Assembly: GCF_023159225.1 (NCBI RefSeq)
Contig: NC_063184.1
Coordinates: 15,241,528-15,305,527 of the forward strand
DNA: 64,000 bases
From: Perognathus longimembris pacificus
Lineage: Eukaryota > Chordata > Mammalia > Rodentia > Heteromyidae
Direction of reading: 5' to 3'
Of the stretch, positions 44,201 through 56,767 are shown piece after piece. The position numbers and the translations under genes were made by a program. The notes below the pieces were generated by a model. The model was not told the origin of the DNA. It saw only the letters and a list, made by a program, of their open reading frames with translations, and made no database searches. The first letter of the stretch is position 1. Each line of letters begins with the position of its first letter.

Positions 44201-46524
44201 CAAATATCCTTAAACACTCAATTTCTGTACTGTTTACAATTTTATTCTAGCTCATACAAGTGTCAACTTTCCTTCTGATAACATAATTATCACAAAAAAT
44301 ATTAACATCTGATAAGATAGTCAAGAGTCAAATAAGCCTAATAGTTAAAAAAATACCTTTCTTATCAGCTTTCTCCTTCACTTTCTTCTCTTCTCCACTC
44401 TCTGCTTTGATCTGTTCTTTAGAACTAGAAGAGATGGTTACTGTTCTAGACTGTATCACATTTTCAGAAGCTGGAGAATTAGCTTGCAGCAGAGTACAAG
44501 ATGGGAGTGGTATTTGCTTCACTAATAAGAAAATGAAACAAATAATGATACATAAATTAAACTCATAAGCAAGGTAAAACAAACAAGCATGGATTTGTGA
44601 ATTCTAAATGTCAGCTCTTTTCGAGTTTGTCTTTTTAAAAGAAAAATTCACTATATGAAACTATCAATTGTTACCTGAGATTACAGAACTAAGAAATTAA
44701 TTTTCACTAATATCCAAATAACAAAAAATAAATAAATAAAGGCATGATTTCCAATGTCTATTTGCTAAAGTAAGCCAATTATGGTTATCAACAACAGCTA
44801 TCATTGATCATGGACTTACAATACCCAAACACTTCCAAAATGCTTTATGTAAATAGACTTGTGCAATTCTCCTAAGTAGGCTATGATATACTTTCTATTC
44901 AGGTTGCCCGTTTTACAGCTGATGAATCTGAACCATCCAAAAGTTAAAAATTTGGCCCATCAGACAGTGATAACCAGGGTTATATATCTCCAACTCTGTC
45001 AAAATTAACTTTGTAAAAAGGCAAAGTCTTTTGCAATGTTTTGAAGTGTTAAAATCAACTAATACAGTTAAAGTCAAAAGTTATAATCACATGAGGAATT
45101 CGGACATAGCTTAGAGCAATTTTTCTTACCACTGGAAAAAGAATTGTAGTTTCACACTACTAATAATTTAACTATTTACTTAATTTCATACCTACAATCC
45201 AAACCAACTATTTGAAAGCATGCACTAGTCTGAAATTTTCCATTGCATAAAACATTTCGTCTACCTTAAACCATTGATCTTTTGCCTTTATTTTTACTTA
45301 GGGAACTAAATACACTAGTATCTAAGGGTAGAGTTTGTACAACATTGAAAATAATTTGACTGAACAAAGGTAAAAGTCAAACTACATTAGTCAAAATTCA
45401 GTCAAAAATTACTGGCTGAGTGAGTTAATGGCAAAAAGGAACCAAACATAAACAAATGTCTAAGCTCCTGAAATTATTAACAGTAATACTGCTTCACAAA
45501 ATTATCAAAAAAACAAAATAATTCAGCAAAATTTAAAATTTTATTTACAGTAAGAACTGAAATGATAAGTATCTGATGACTGAATAACTAAGAAAACTTA
45601 AAATTTCAGGCAAGTAACTCTCCACCCCTAAACTTCATTTTCTTCATGTATAAAACAGGGTTATACACAAGTGTTTTTAAGGAGAAAACAATACATACAG
45701 CTTGGCACACAAGGCTCGCCATTATGTTAAATAAATATTACCATGGCTACTTTTCACTAAGTATTCAATAGGGAGAGCAGTGATGATCACAATGCAGCAC
45801 AAAAATTAATAGCATGGATTTTTGAGTCCATGGCTTTAGATAATGTAACTGACATTTTCTAAGTCTCCATTTTCTCTTCTGCAAAGGAGGAGGAATGCAC
45901 AGTGGAAATACCGTGAGGATAAGATAATCATATACTTAAGTAATATGTCATAAATGAAAACAATATATCATTTCTATATTTAATCACCTCCATTTTGAAT
46001 TTCTGCTTGAATTAGCTCTTGTTTTAATTCTTCTATTTCTTTCTTTAATTTCTCATTTTCTACTCGAAGTTTTTTCTCTTCTCTCAAAGTTGCCTGCAGA
46101 ACTGGGGCCAAAGAATTCCAGTTAAAATCTGTGTTTATTTTCAAAGTTTTAAAAAAAATACTATTTGAAAAAAAGCATGGATTATATACTATAGCAGCTA
46201 TTTATTTTGTCAGTAATACTTAAAACAACCTGATTTGGTTATCCCTTGATAGCTTTAAGCAGTAGCAGTTTCTATGTAAAAGACAAACTTTAGCAGATAG
46301 TAATATGAAAGTATATATCTTATTCCATAAAAGGTTACAGCAGAAATTTTATTCAGGGCTGATTTCACCCAGTTTCCTTCATTTGCAACCCCTACAGATT
46401 TGCAAATTTTCTTACTTGCTTTCTCCTTAAGAAGAGAAACTTGCTGTTTAAGATATTCAATGATTTTATCTGCCTCTGCACCCTTCTGCTCCAGTCTCTT
46501 CAAAACAGCATCGTTAGTTGCCAT
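33067..46524 (-). CDS. AIMP1: AIMP1 (p43), multi-tRNA-synthetase complex scaffold and EMAP-II precursor (gene span)
   Basis: Six coding exons (46524-46416, 46101-45988, 44521-44357, 43276-43065, 40613-40445, 33233-33067) total 936 nt in unbroken phase and give 311 residues. The human protein, as I recall it, has 312; the missing residue falls in the low-complexity linker. AIMP1 is a cytosolic scaffold that holds arginyl-tRNA synthetase in the multisynthetase complex and binds tRNA. Its C-terminal part can be released as the cytokine EMAP-II. Residues 1-75 form a heptad-rich coiled coil, 76-140 a Ser/Lys-rich linker, and 146-311 the OB-fold tRNA-binding domain plus the EMAP-II C-terminal module. 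The Ala-Asp/Ser processing region is present at 144-146. All junctions are GT-AG and no coding exon is disrupted, so the gene looks functional. It shares a CpG-rich promoter with TBCK. Confidence 0.97.
33354..33587 (-). mobile_element. 7SL-Geo composite SINE in AIMP1 intron
   Basis: Antisense Geo (CAGTCATGGGGTTTGAATTC...), then antisense 7SL half (GCCCAGGCTGGCTTCAAATC...GAGCCACTGG). Confidence 0.9.
33931..34144 (+). mobile_element. IDL-Geo composite SINE with 17-bp target-site duplication
   Basis: AAGATAAAATGGGACAG flanks at 33914-33930 and 34145-34161. Confidence 0.94.
34162..35029. other. AIMP1 intron, unique-looking
   Basis: AT-rich with a small (CA)n patch near 34912. No exon recognised. 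Confidence 0.5.
35030..35246 (-). mobile_element. IDL-Geo composite SINE
   Basis: A (TTTTG)n tail is followed by antisense Geo and antisense ID-like halves ending CCATATTCCCAGCCCC. Confidence 0.93.
35322..35547 (-). mobile_element. 7SL-Geo composite SINE
   Basis: Worn antisense Geo, then antisense 7SL (GGGCTGGCCTTGAACAAC...AGATTACAGGAGTGAG). Confidence 0.8.
35548..38195. other. AIMP1 intron, largely unique-looking
   Basis: No exon. G-runs near 36236-36250 and 36387-36400. Confidence 0.5.
38200..38353. repeat. (GA)n tract and (CTCC)n pyrimidine tract
   Basis: GAGA run at 38202-38226. CTCCCTCC-type run at about 38300-38353, next to a SINE tail. Confidence 0.9.
38354..38535 (-). mobile_element. 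IDL-Geo composite SINE
   Basis: The Geo end has merged with the pyrimidine tract, with the normal tail replaced. The left half is complete to CCATATTCCCAGCCCC. Confidence 0.92.
38848..39064 (-). mobile_element. 7SL-Geo composite SINE
   Basis: Antisense Geo (GCTGGTCCTAGGGCTTGAGC...), then antisense 7SL half (GCCCAGGCTGGCTTCAAACC...). Confidence 0.88.
39140..39472 (+). mobile_element. Old three-part SINE: 7SL arm, 7SL arm, ID unit
   Basis: The first arm starts AGTGCTGGTAGTTCCTGCC, the second near CTGGGTGTAGTGGAGAG, and the ID-like unit is at about 39395-39465 (TGCCTAGCAAGTGAGAGG). A spacer rich in AAAACAACAAC separates the last two. Confidence 0.65.
39600..39803 (-). mobile_element. 7SL-Geo composite SINE, worn
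   Basis: GGCTTGAACTCAGGGCCTCC, then GCTCAGGCTAGCTTCAAACT and GTGTGAGCAACTGGTGC. Confidence 0.75.
40015..40233 (-). mobile_element. IDL-Geo composite SINE with 15-bp target-site duplication
   Basis: TGAAGTCACATTTTT occurs at 40000-40014 and 40234-40248. It lies 211 bp 3' of AIMP1 exon 6 in the direction of AIMP1 transcription. Confidence 0.94.
40445..40613 (-). CDS. AIMP1: AIMP1 coding exon, OB fold (residues 201-256)
   Basis: The exon is 169 nt, with acceptor TATACAG before Met-Gln-Asn and donor GTAAGT. It encodes the conserved core [16 protein letters not shown] and the [10 protein letters not shown] block typical of tRNA-binding (Trbp111/EMAP-II) domains. Confidence 0.96.
40614..41540. 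other. AIMP1 intron, unique-looking
   Basis: C/T-rich stretch near 41088-41160. Nothing else recognised. Confidence 0.5.
41541..41850 (+). mobile_element. Old ID and 7SL-ID composite SINEs in tandem
   Basis: An ID-like unit (GTTTCTGCCTAGCAAGCATG) is followed by a 7SL-like arm (AGCCAGACACAGTGGCTAAT) and another ID-like unit ending CAAATCCCAATACTGG. Confidence 0.6.
41880..42205 (+). mobile_element. Old three-part SINE: 7SL arm, 7SL arm, ID unit
   Basis: Arms begin at CAAGGTGTGGTGGCTCACAC and ACTGGACATGGTAGTACATA. The ID unit begins GGGCTGGAGGAATGACTC near 42123. Same order as 39140-39472. Confidence 0.7.
42415..42840 (+). mobile_element. L2 LINE 3' fragment
   Basis: It follows the L2 3' consensus order: ACTCAAATGTCATTTTC, AGAACCTTCTCTGGC, GGCACTTGTTACTATTTACC, TTTCATAAAGGCAGAAC, GCCCAATAAATACTTATAT. 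Confidence 0.75.
43065..43276 (-). CDS. AIMP1: AIMP1 coding exon, start of EMAP-II/tRNA-binding domain (residues 130-200)
   Basis: The exon is 212 nt, enters after TTTTTAG and leaves at GTAATC in phase 0. It opens with the basic G-E-K-K-E-K-K segment, passes the EMAP-II processing region (S-A-D before S-K-P-I-D) and encodes the first strands of the tRNA-binding OB fold, including R-L-D-L-R-I-G and H-P-D-A-D-S-L-Y. Confidence 0.96.
43277..44356. other. AIMP1 intron, no repeat recognised
   Basis: AT-rich, no additional exon needed by phase. Confidence 0.5.
44357..44521 (-). CDS. AIMP1: AIMP1 coding exon, linker (residues 75-129)
   Basis: The exon is 165 nt between a TTATTAG acceptor and a GTATTT donor. 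It encodes the Ser/Thr-rich then Lys/Glu-rich linker between coiled coil and EMAP-II domain, beginning V-K-Q-I-P. By my recollection of the human protein this is the least conserved segment, and it is one residue shorter here. Confidence 0.94.
44796..44975 (+). mobile_element. MIR fragment
   Basis: Core order visible: TGCTTTATGTAAATAG, GCAATTCTCCTAAGTAGGCT, CCCGTTTTACAGCTGATGAA. Confidence 0.75.
44976..45609. other. AIMP1 intron, no repeat recognised
   Basis: AT-rich unique-looking sequence. Confidence 0.5.
45610..45930 (-). mobile_element. MIR fragments (two, degraded)
   Basis: CTTCATTTTCTTCATGTATAAAACAGGG and, near 45860, CTCCATTTTCTCTTCTGCAAA both read as antisense MIR cores. Confidence 0.5.
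45988..46101 (-). CDS. AIMP1: AIMP1 coding exon, coiled coil (residues 37-74)
   Basis: The exon is 114 nt, follows a CCCCAG acceptor and ends before GTGATT. It is rich in Lys, Glu and Leu with heptad spacing ([16 protein letters not shown]), the N-terminal coiled coil through which AIMP1 contacts arginyl-tRNA synthetase. It is too short and too split to appear as a long open frame, but the phase agrees with both neighbours. Confidence 0.94.
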
Positions 46525-46549
46525 TTTTGCCACAAAACGGGAGAAAATC
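46416..46549 (-). CDS. AIMP1: AIMP1 first coding exon (acceptor at 46549, ATG at 46524-46522)
   Basis: On the minus strand a TTATTTAG acceptor ends at 46550. The exon has 25 nt before the ATG and then residues 1-36 plus one base of codon 37, ending at a GTAAG donor. The ATG context (AAAATGG, A at -3, G at +4) is good. The frame is open back to the acceptor (ending V-A-K before the Met), so an N-terminally extended form is possible if an upstream exon supplies an ATG. A longer human isoform with similar residues before this Met is known to me. Confidence 0.95.
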
Positions 46550-47495
46550 CTAAATAAATAAGCAAGATAAATTACACCGTGGAAGAAGAAAGTTTACCGT
46601 ACAGTATAGAATAAAAAAGCAATCTGCGGGGGAAATATTTTCTGCTATAGCTGATCAAGATCTTAGATAACAGAAACAATTGTTAGCAACAACATGTGTT
46701 ATTTTTGTGTACCTGACTTTAATCAGGTCAGCACTGAGCTGAATCCAACTTGGCAGAGAATCAGGGGCAGGATTTTTTGGACAGGTTTTGTTACTTGGTT
46801 TGTTTCGTTCATTGTTCTTTATCCAAGGCCTAACACAGTAACAGCGGGCGCCATAGTAATTAGTTGCTCAATCAATGAGCTTCACCCTTCCTGCGCATTC
46901 TGATTCTCTGGCGTTGACATAAAAGTAAACATGCTCATTAATCTATGTGTTTTCCAGTTGTTTCATTTCCCACGGCCCTGTATTCATTTCTCAAAACGTT
47001 CCTTCGGAAAGTGCCAAGCTCTGTATTCTTCCGCCCAGGTGGGTGCACTAACTACCGACTGTCCCGGCCCAGGTCCTCTTAGTTCTGTTGGAGCACAAAG
47101 AAAGGAAGACTTGTCTTCCATCACCACCGGCCCACCCCAGACCCTCCGCGATATCACTCACGCAAAGCCACTCACAGGGACGCCAGGACCAGCCTCGGCC
47201 AGGAGCAGGCAGAGAAAAGGTCCCGCAATTGGTGGCAGTGAGAAAGGACCCCAGAGTGGTGTCCGCGCTACGTGCCGGTGCGCCCCACACATCCAAGCCT
47301 CTATTAGGGCGTTCCTTTCTTATGCAGAGCCCTGCCATTTAAATTCACCTTTCTCTCCGTCTTTCTTTCCCTCACTCAATATCGCCAGCTCCTCCCCTTC
47401 ACCTCTGTCACCCCGCTATATTTTGCTGCCCGATTGGGCAAGAGGCAGGGAGAAGGAAGTACTGGGTCTTTTCTGGGTGCGGCGTCGCGAGGCTG

Positions 47496-47503
47496 TGACG
47501 TCA
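47496..47503. promoter_or_regulatory. CRE palindrome TGACGTCA in the shared promoter
   Basis: A perfect 8-bp cAMP-response element consensus (CREB/ATF site) lies in the most CpG-rich part of the AIMP1-TBCK interval, next to GC-rich motifs. A palindromic site in a bidirectional promoter can serve both directions. Binding is inferred. Confidence 0.5.
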
Positions 47504-47529
47504 GAAGCGAGCGTCCAGATTGCCGGTGG

Positions 47530-47833
47530 GCGGGGATGTGGAAAGTTGGACGCTGGCTGTGGAGCTCGTGAGGTGCTCGTGCTCTGGCTGAGGTTCTGAT
47601 CCCCGGACCTTGACTGGCTCCGTTTTGTAGCAACAGAAGCCCATGGCTGAGTTCCCGGAGTTCCAGGAACAACCTCATTGAAATGCAGGCCCTGCTGCTC
47701 TGAGCTGTCGCGGCCTCACTACCTGGAGCTTACCGGGGCCCTGGGTGGAAGTTCCCTCCCGCTCGTCTCGGTGTCTGCGAGCGTCTCCAGATTCAGAGGC
47801 TGGTGTTCCCGTGCCCCCGCTTTCCGTGTCCAG
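47530..47833 (+). other. TBCK: Probable noncoding first exon of TBCK (start approximate)
   Basis: A CAG/GTGGGT donor at 47833/47834 follows GC-rich sequence with no conserved coding frame. TBCK coding begins in the next exon, so a 5'UTR exon must lie upstream and this is the best donor in the island. The transcription start is not determinable here. Confidence 0.4.
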
Positions 47834-48351
47834 GTGGGTGGCGTGGAGGAGGGGCTCGGCTGCTAGGAGGGGCTGTCTCCAGCCCTGGTAACCGTGCGGC
47901 CCTCACGCCCCTTCGCAAACCTCCACTCTCGCATTCCTGCTTCAAAAGAGGCGTGTTTGCTTTCAGTGTCTCCGGGTTTTTGTTTGTTGGCTTGTTTTGT
48001 TTTTGGTAAAGTTTCGTCACTTGTACAATGTAATCTCTTGAGCAGCTGGAAAAAGTGAGGCAGTGAGACTGTGGATTTAAGAACTGTCACCTGTCTTGCA
48101 TTTTGTCTCTTCTCTCCTCCTGTCTCCTTCCCTCATCTCCCCCGAGTATCCTGTTCGCTGACTTTGGCACAGAATAGGCAATACCTCACTTAACATAGAT
48201 GTTTCATAATGTGTGTTAAATGGATTTTCAGACCCAGTAGCTGTATGCACAACCGTTTGCACTGTTCCCCCCTTGTAATCTCTCATCTGTTGTTTTTTTC
48301 ACGTTGTTCCACTCATCAAGTGTGTAAATACAAGTATGTGTGTATAGTTAT

Positions 48352-48500
48352 TTTGGTGGTACTGGGGTTTGAACCCGTTCACATTGCACTCCAATTCTTT
48401 TGCCTTAATCTGAGTCTCTTAGTTTTGGCCTGATGGTCTGCCTCAGACTGCAGTCTTCCTATATCTGCCCCACATAGCTAGGGTTACAGTCATGCCACCA
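48352..48500 (-). mobile_element. Old ID plus 7SL SINE in TBCK intron 1
   Basis: GGTACTGGGGTTTGAACC (antisense ID), then AGACTGCAGTCTTCCTATAT and GTTACAGTCATGCCACCA (antisense 7SL). Confidence 0.55.
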
Positions 48501-48572
48501 TGTGTGTATATGTATTTTTTGTTTGTATGTGCAGCCACCCAAGTGTTTATTTCTTGTTTATTTTGTTGCTTA

Positions 48573-48577
<5 letters not shown>

Positions 48578-48622
<45 letters not shown>

Positions 48623-48813
48623 GCCAGTCCTAGGGCTTGGACTCAGGGCCTGAGCACTGTCCCTGGCTTCTTCCCGCACAAGGCTAGCACTCTGCCACTT
48701 GAGCCACAGCGCCGCTTCTGGCCGTTTTCTGTATATGTGGTGCTGGGGAATCGAACCTAGGGCCTCGTGTATCCGAGGCAGGCACTCTTGCCACTAGGCT
48801 ATATCCCCAGCCC
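48578..48813 (-). mobile_element. Young IDL-Geo SINE with long T tail and 15-bp target-site duplication
   Basis: TTGTTGCTTATTTCT occurs at 48563-48577 and 48814-48828. The tail is an almost pure T run ending at 48620. It shares the CTTCCCGC and GTATCCGAGGCAGG variants with the copy at 30884. Confidence 0.95.
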
Positions 48814-49099
48814 TTGTTGCTTATTTCTAATGATAAAGCATAACACTAAGGAAATTTTTTTCTGACTGGTATTTTTGAAATTATTTCATTTTTTTGGTTA
48901 TTTGGTTGCCTTAAGTGAAAAGCATCTATCTGACAATCTAGTTAACTAGTATTAAAATCAAATACTAAAACGTAGTAGTTCACTGGCTCACTTTTTCTAC
49001 CCTCAGGTTTGTTCTTCAGAAATAACTTGTAACCTTTTCAAACATTGTTTAGTCAAGGAATTATATTACAATACTAATCTTTTTTTCTGTTGACTTTTT

Positions 49100-49213
49100 T
49101 TTTCTATTGAGACATGCTATGTAATTCAAAGTTGCTCTTGAACTCTGTGCTCCTGCCTCTGTGTCCTAAGTCCTAAGCTGGCATTACAGATATGCATCAT
49201 CACACCTGGTCTT
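49100..49213 (-). mobile_element. B1-type SINE
   Basis: TATTGAGACATGCTATGTAA, then GGCATTACAGATATGCATCA and CACACCTGG read as antisense B1. Confidence 0.7.
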
Positions 49214-52964
<3,751 letters not shown>

Positions 52965-53175
52965 TGACAGTTGATAAATGAAGTTGGAGTAGGCATTTTT
53001 ATTAGAAACTGAAGGTTTGTGGTTTCCTCTGTTATTGTTTTGTAATAAAATTCAGATGCACACGTTTACCTTAGGAAATTTAGGCCCCATAGAAGGTGGT
53101 TATTAACATTTTCAAGTGTGATGAATTAAGCATTCTGCCAAGTATTTGAATTTTTTTTTTCCAAAGAATATACAC

Positions 53176-53421
53176 ATGCCAGAAGCTAGTGGACTACACC
53201 AGTAATCCTAGCTGCTCAGGAGGCTGAGATCTGAGGATTGCAGTTCAAAGCCAGCCCGGGCAGAAAAGTCCCTGTGAGGCTCTTACCTCCAGTTAACCAC
53301 TCAAAAACTGGAAGTGGCACTGTGACTCACATAGTAGGGTGCTAGCCTGGAGCACAAAGAGGCTCAGGGACAGCACCCAGCCCCCCTGAGTTCAAGCCAC
53401 ACAACCAACAAAAAAAAATAC
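53176..53421 (+). mobile_element. 7SL-Geo composite SINE with CA-rich tail
   Basis: GAAGCTAGTGGACTACACC...CTGCTCAGGAGGCTGAGATC (7SL), then ACTGGAAGTGGCACTGTGAC (Geo). A (CA)n run follows the A tail. Confidence 0.9.
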
Positions 53422-53439
53422 ACACACACACACACACGA

Positions 53440-54912
53440 AAATTTGAAATCTTCCTAGTACTGTGTATTTAGTTTTCTTGTTAAGATCAATTGTATTTTC
53501 CCTGAAAGAACTACATGGTAGCTTCTCATAAGATACTGGTATTTCTATAAATACAGTACACTATGTAAAGGCCATATTGAGGCAGTAACCTCAGTAGATT
53601 TAATGATCTACTTTGCACTCATTTCAGTTACCCACATATTATTTTCTGTCTTGAAGAGTATGTGGTCTGATAGAGTAACAAATTTGTGCCAATACCTGTT
53701 GCATGGATTTTTCTGAAATTATCTGGGAATTGTAAAATATATCTTACATGTATTAACAAAGTTGTATTGAACTGATAAAGCAATGCATACCATTAAAATT
53801 ATCTGTTTCATCCCTCCAGTCTATGGCTAGAGGTGCCCTATAATGAGGAGTACTCACAAGGTATGCACCAAACTGTCCCCAAGTTGGACCAATTAGGATT
53901 TTTTTTAAAGGTACTAAATGCCATGCTGGTCAGCTGGAAGTATATCCTAGGGGAACTTGCAGAGTGTTGAAGCTTATTCTCAAGGTTTCTCAGAAAGAGA
54001 AAAGGGTATTTAAGGAATTCTGATTGACTACTGAGGACAACAACCTGAACAACCTTATGGGAGGTCCCAGGCCGTGGCTTGGGCTCAAGCCTACTTGGAA
54101 AAGTCTGCAGCTTGTAAATTTTACAATCTGTCATTCAGTATGTACAGGATTTTACGTTCAGTTTCAAGTTGCTATCTGATTGATCCATCTAAATTAGTTT
54201 GAGTGAGAACTGTTTGACTTTTCTACATATTTGGATAATGTTAATTTCCAGTAACAGAACAAGCTTTATGTGCAGAGTTGACATGCTGAAATGTTAATTC
54301 ATTTTGTAACCTCTGTATAAAAGGTAAAAAGATTTAGTTAAGGCTTACTATTTAGTTCTTAATATCCAGAAGTCAGTACCCTGCACCTTTAAGAAAGGCA
54401 GATGTGAAATAACAGTAACTCTTCTATTTAGATGGAATTTCAATTTGAAGCTTCTGATTTTTACTTATCTGTGCCTTCTATAAGTTGCAGAACTATAAGC
54501 TGCCAGTTGTCTAATGGTTTTTGGAGTTGATTTTCTCCATAAAACTATAATATTGTTTAATGCATATTTTGGTCGGTTTATATAGTTGGTACAGCGTAGG
54601 GAAATGAAAACCATAAACTTACAATATGACTCTCATTTTATGAACTAAATTTTATATGACCTATTCAATATTAAGCAATATTGTTTTATGTATGAGTGGC
54701 AGTAATTGGCATTATTAATAGATTATATGTTATATCTTGAAATTTCAGATTGCAGTAGAAAATCAAACACTCAGCTTTTAAAACTTTTAGTATTGATAGA
54801 ATCCTGTTGAGATTTTTATGTTACCCACACAGGAAATAATAATTTGTGCTATGCTCTGAAGTTGTTTTTTTCATAGAACAGTATTATTTCCACAAATTTA
54901 CTAGTCTAGTTT
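53440..54912. other. TBCK intron 3, no exon recognised
   Basis: Open frames are short and unconvincing. Confidence 0.5.
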
Positions 54913-54928
54913 AAAAAGAGAAGTACTC

Positions 54929-55628
54929 CATAGACGAATGGATCAGGAAAATGTGGTACATATACACAATGGAATTTTATGCCTCTATCAGAAAGAATGA
55001 CATTGTTCCATTTGTAAGGAAATGGAAGGACTTGGAAAATGTTATACTAAGTGAAGTGAGCCAGACCCAAAGAAACATGGACTCTATGGCCTCCCTTATT
55101 GGGAATAATTAGTACAGGTTTAGGCAAGCCATAGCAGAGCATCACAAGGCCCAATAGCTATACCCTTATGAACACATAAGATGATGCTAAGTGAAATGAA
55201 CTCCATGTTATGGAAACAATTGTTATATCACAGTTGTAACTACTTTCAACGTCCTATGTGTATGTGTAGTTTCTATTATTGATGATGTTCTTGTATCACC
55301 TTCCTGTGGTTGTACCTACACTATCTCTGTAATCTTATCTGAGTATATTGGAAACCGTGTTTACTGGTATTGGAAGTAGGAAATTCAAAGGGAATACCAA
55401 ATTTGAGAGACACAGGGTAAAAAAAGAGAAACAACTACAAAAGCAATACTTGCAAAACTGTTTGGTGTAAGTGAACTGAACACCTGGGGGGGGAGGGAAA
55501 GGGGGGGAGGGAGGGGGGCATGAGGGACAAGGTAACAAACAGTACAAGAAATGTATCCAATGCCTAAAGTATGAAACTGTAACCTCTCTGTACATCAGTT
55601 TGATAATAAAAATTTGAAAAAAAAAAAA
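54929..55628 (+). mobile_element. 5'-truncated L1, lineage A, with 16-bp target-site duplication
   Basis: About 700 bp: the end of ORF2 (CACAATGGAATTTTATGCC...), the 3'UTR with a G-rich tract near 55484-55518, and an A-rich tail. AAAAAGAGAAGTACTC flanks at 54913-54928 and 55629-55644. Confidence 0.92.
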
Positions 55629-55644
55629 AAAAAGAGAAGTACTC

Positions 55645-56297
55645 AATATTTTCCTAAGAGTCCATTTAGGACCATTGAGTATAAGGAATTAATGTCAGGA
55701 AGAAAGCTGCTTTCTTTTTTTATATTACCCATTTTATAGTTCATTCTTGCCAACATTTCTCTTTGGGTTCAGTTAACAATGATAAAAATTGTTTGGAATC
55801 AGGCATGGAACTAAATGTAAATTGCTACTCAAGCTAGATTTAGGGGATTGGAGGTATTTTTGGTTAATATATAAGAGTAGTGACAAATGTAGCTCATAGA
55901 AATTCAGCAGAGTTTTGGCTTTTGGGATAGTTTCTACATTATCCTTAAATTTACAAGTGAAGAAAGGATGAGCAGAGAAGGCTTGTTTCTTTAAACAAGA
56001 TAGTTTGTCACATGTTTTTAAAAAGGGTTATGGTTTTGAATGTGTACCAGACTACCATAAACATTGCAGAAGTTATATGTGGATATGGATAGGAAGCATG
56101 CTGCCTGCACCTGTTCACTAGTTTGCTGGAAAACATAGTTTGACTAACTTGGATTAGTACATTATAGCCTAATTAAAATATTGCCAAATCACTAAGGTAC
56201 TCTCAAGAGTTTTAATCCATTCTGGAATGTGGTTCAGGTTGGGTAATGAGCCACAGGTCATTTCTGATAGTACATTCTTTATAAAAGTTGATCATAG
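55645..56297. other. TBCK intron 3, unique-looking
   Basis: No gene or repeat recognised. Confidence 0.5.
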
Positions 56298-56767
56298 TAG
56301 TTTTAGACTTTTTTAAAATAATTTATTTATTAATTAAACATTTTTTTGACAAGGTGTTGTGCAAAAGGGGTACAGTTCCATAGTAGGGCAGGGTGTATAT
56401 TTCTTGTAATATCTTACCCCTGTTTTTCTTTCCCTTCCCTAGGTCAGGTAGACATATATACAATACACAGTGTACCAAAAACATATACAGTAGCCACGTG
56501 GCCTACGCCAAAGGAAATTCACCTAGGGCTTTAAATGTAATGTCGGCAATAGGGTTTGCTTATCCTTGTCTTATATGAACGTACATCCATAGCTTTTGAG
56601 CTATTGTGATACACTGAGAGGTCTATTTTTGACCTTTATATGTTTATTCATTCTTTGGTTTTAGTTACATAATGTAGGGTCGCTGACCCAAACCTGTGGG
56701 AATTACCATTTGACAAGAAGTTTTTGGTTTTGCAGACCTGGTCTCTACTGACTCCCCTTCCCCCACC

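Larger units (their letters stand above)
46990..47880. promoter_or_regulatory. CpG-rich bidirectional promoter region of AIMP1 and TBCK
   Basis: CpG density rises sharply here compared with the AT-rich flanks, and there is no TATA box near the middle. It lies between the divergently transcribed AIMP1 (first coding exon 46549 leftwards) and TBCK (first coding exon 50409 rightwards). The head-to-head arrangement matches the human locus as I recall it. Minus-strand GTGAGT donor candidates near 47155-47180 could end an AIMP1 noncoding first exon, but this is unproven. Confidence 0.75.

Noticed and set aside
46931..47599. 222-codon + frame in the CpG-rich promoter
   Set aside because: GC-rich DNA has few stops. 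The frame overlaps the likely AIMP1/TBCK promoter, has no recognisable domain, and lies among other overlapping spurious frames.
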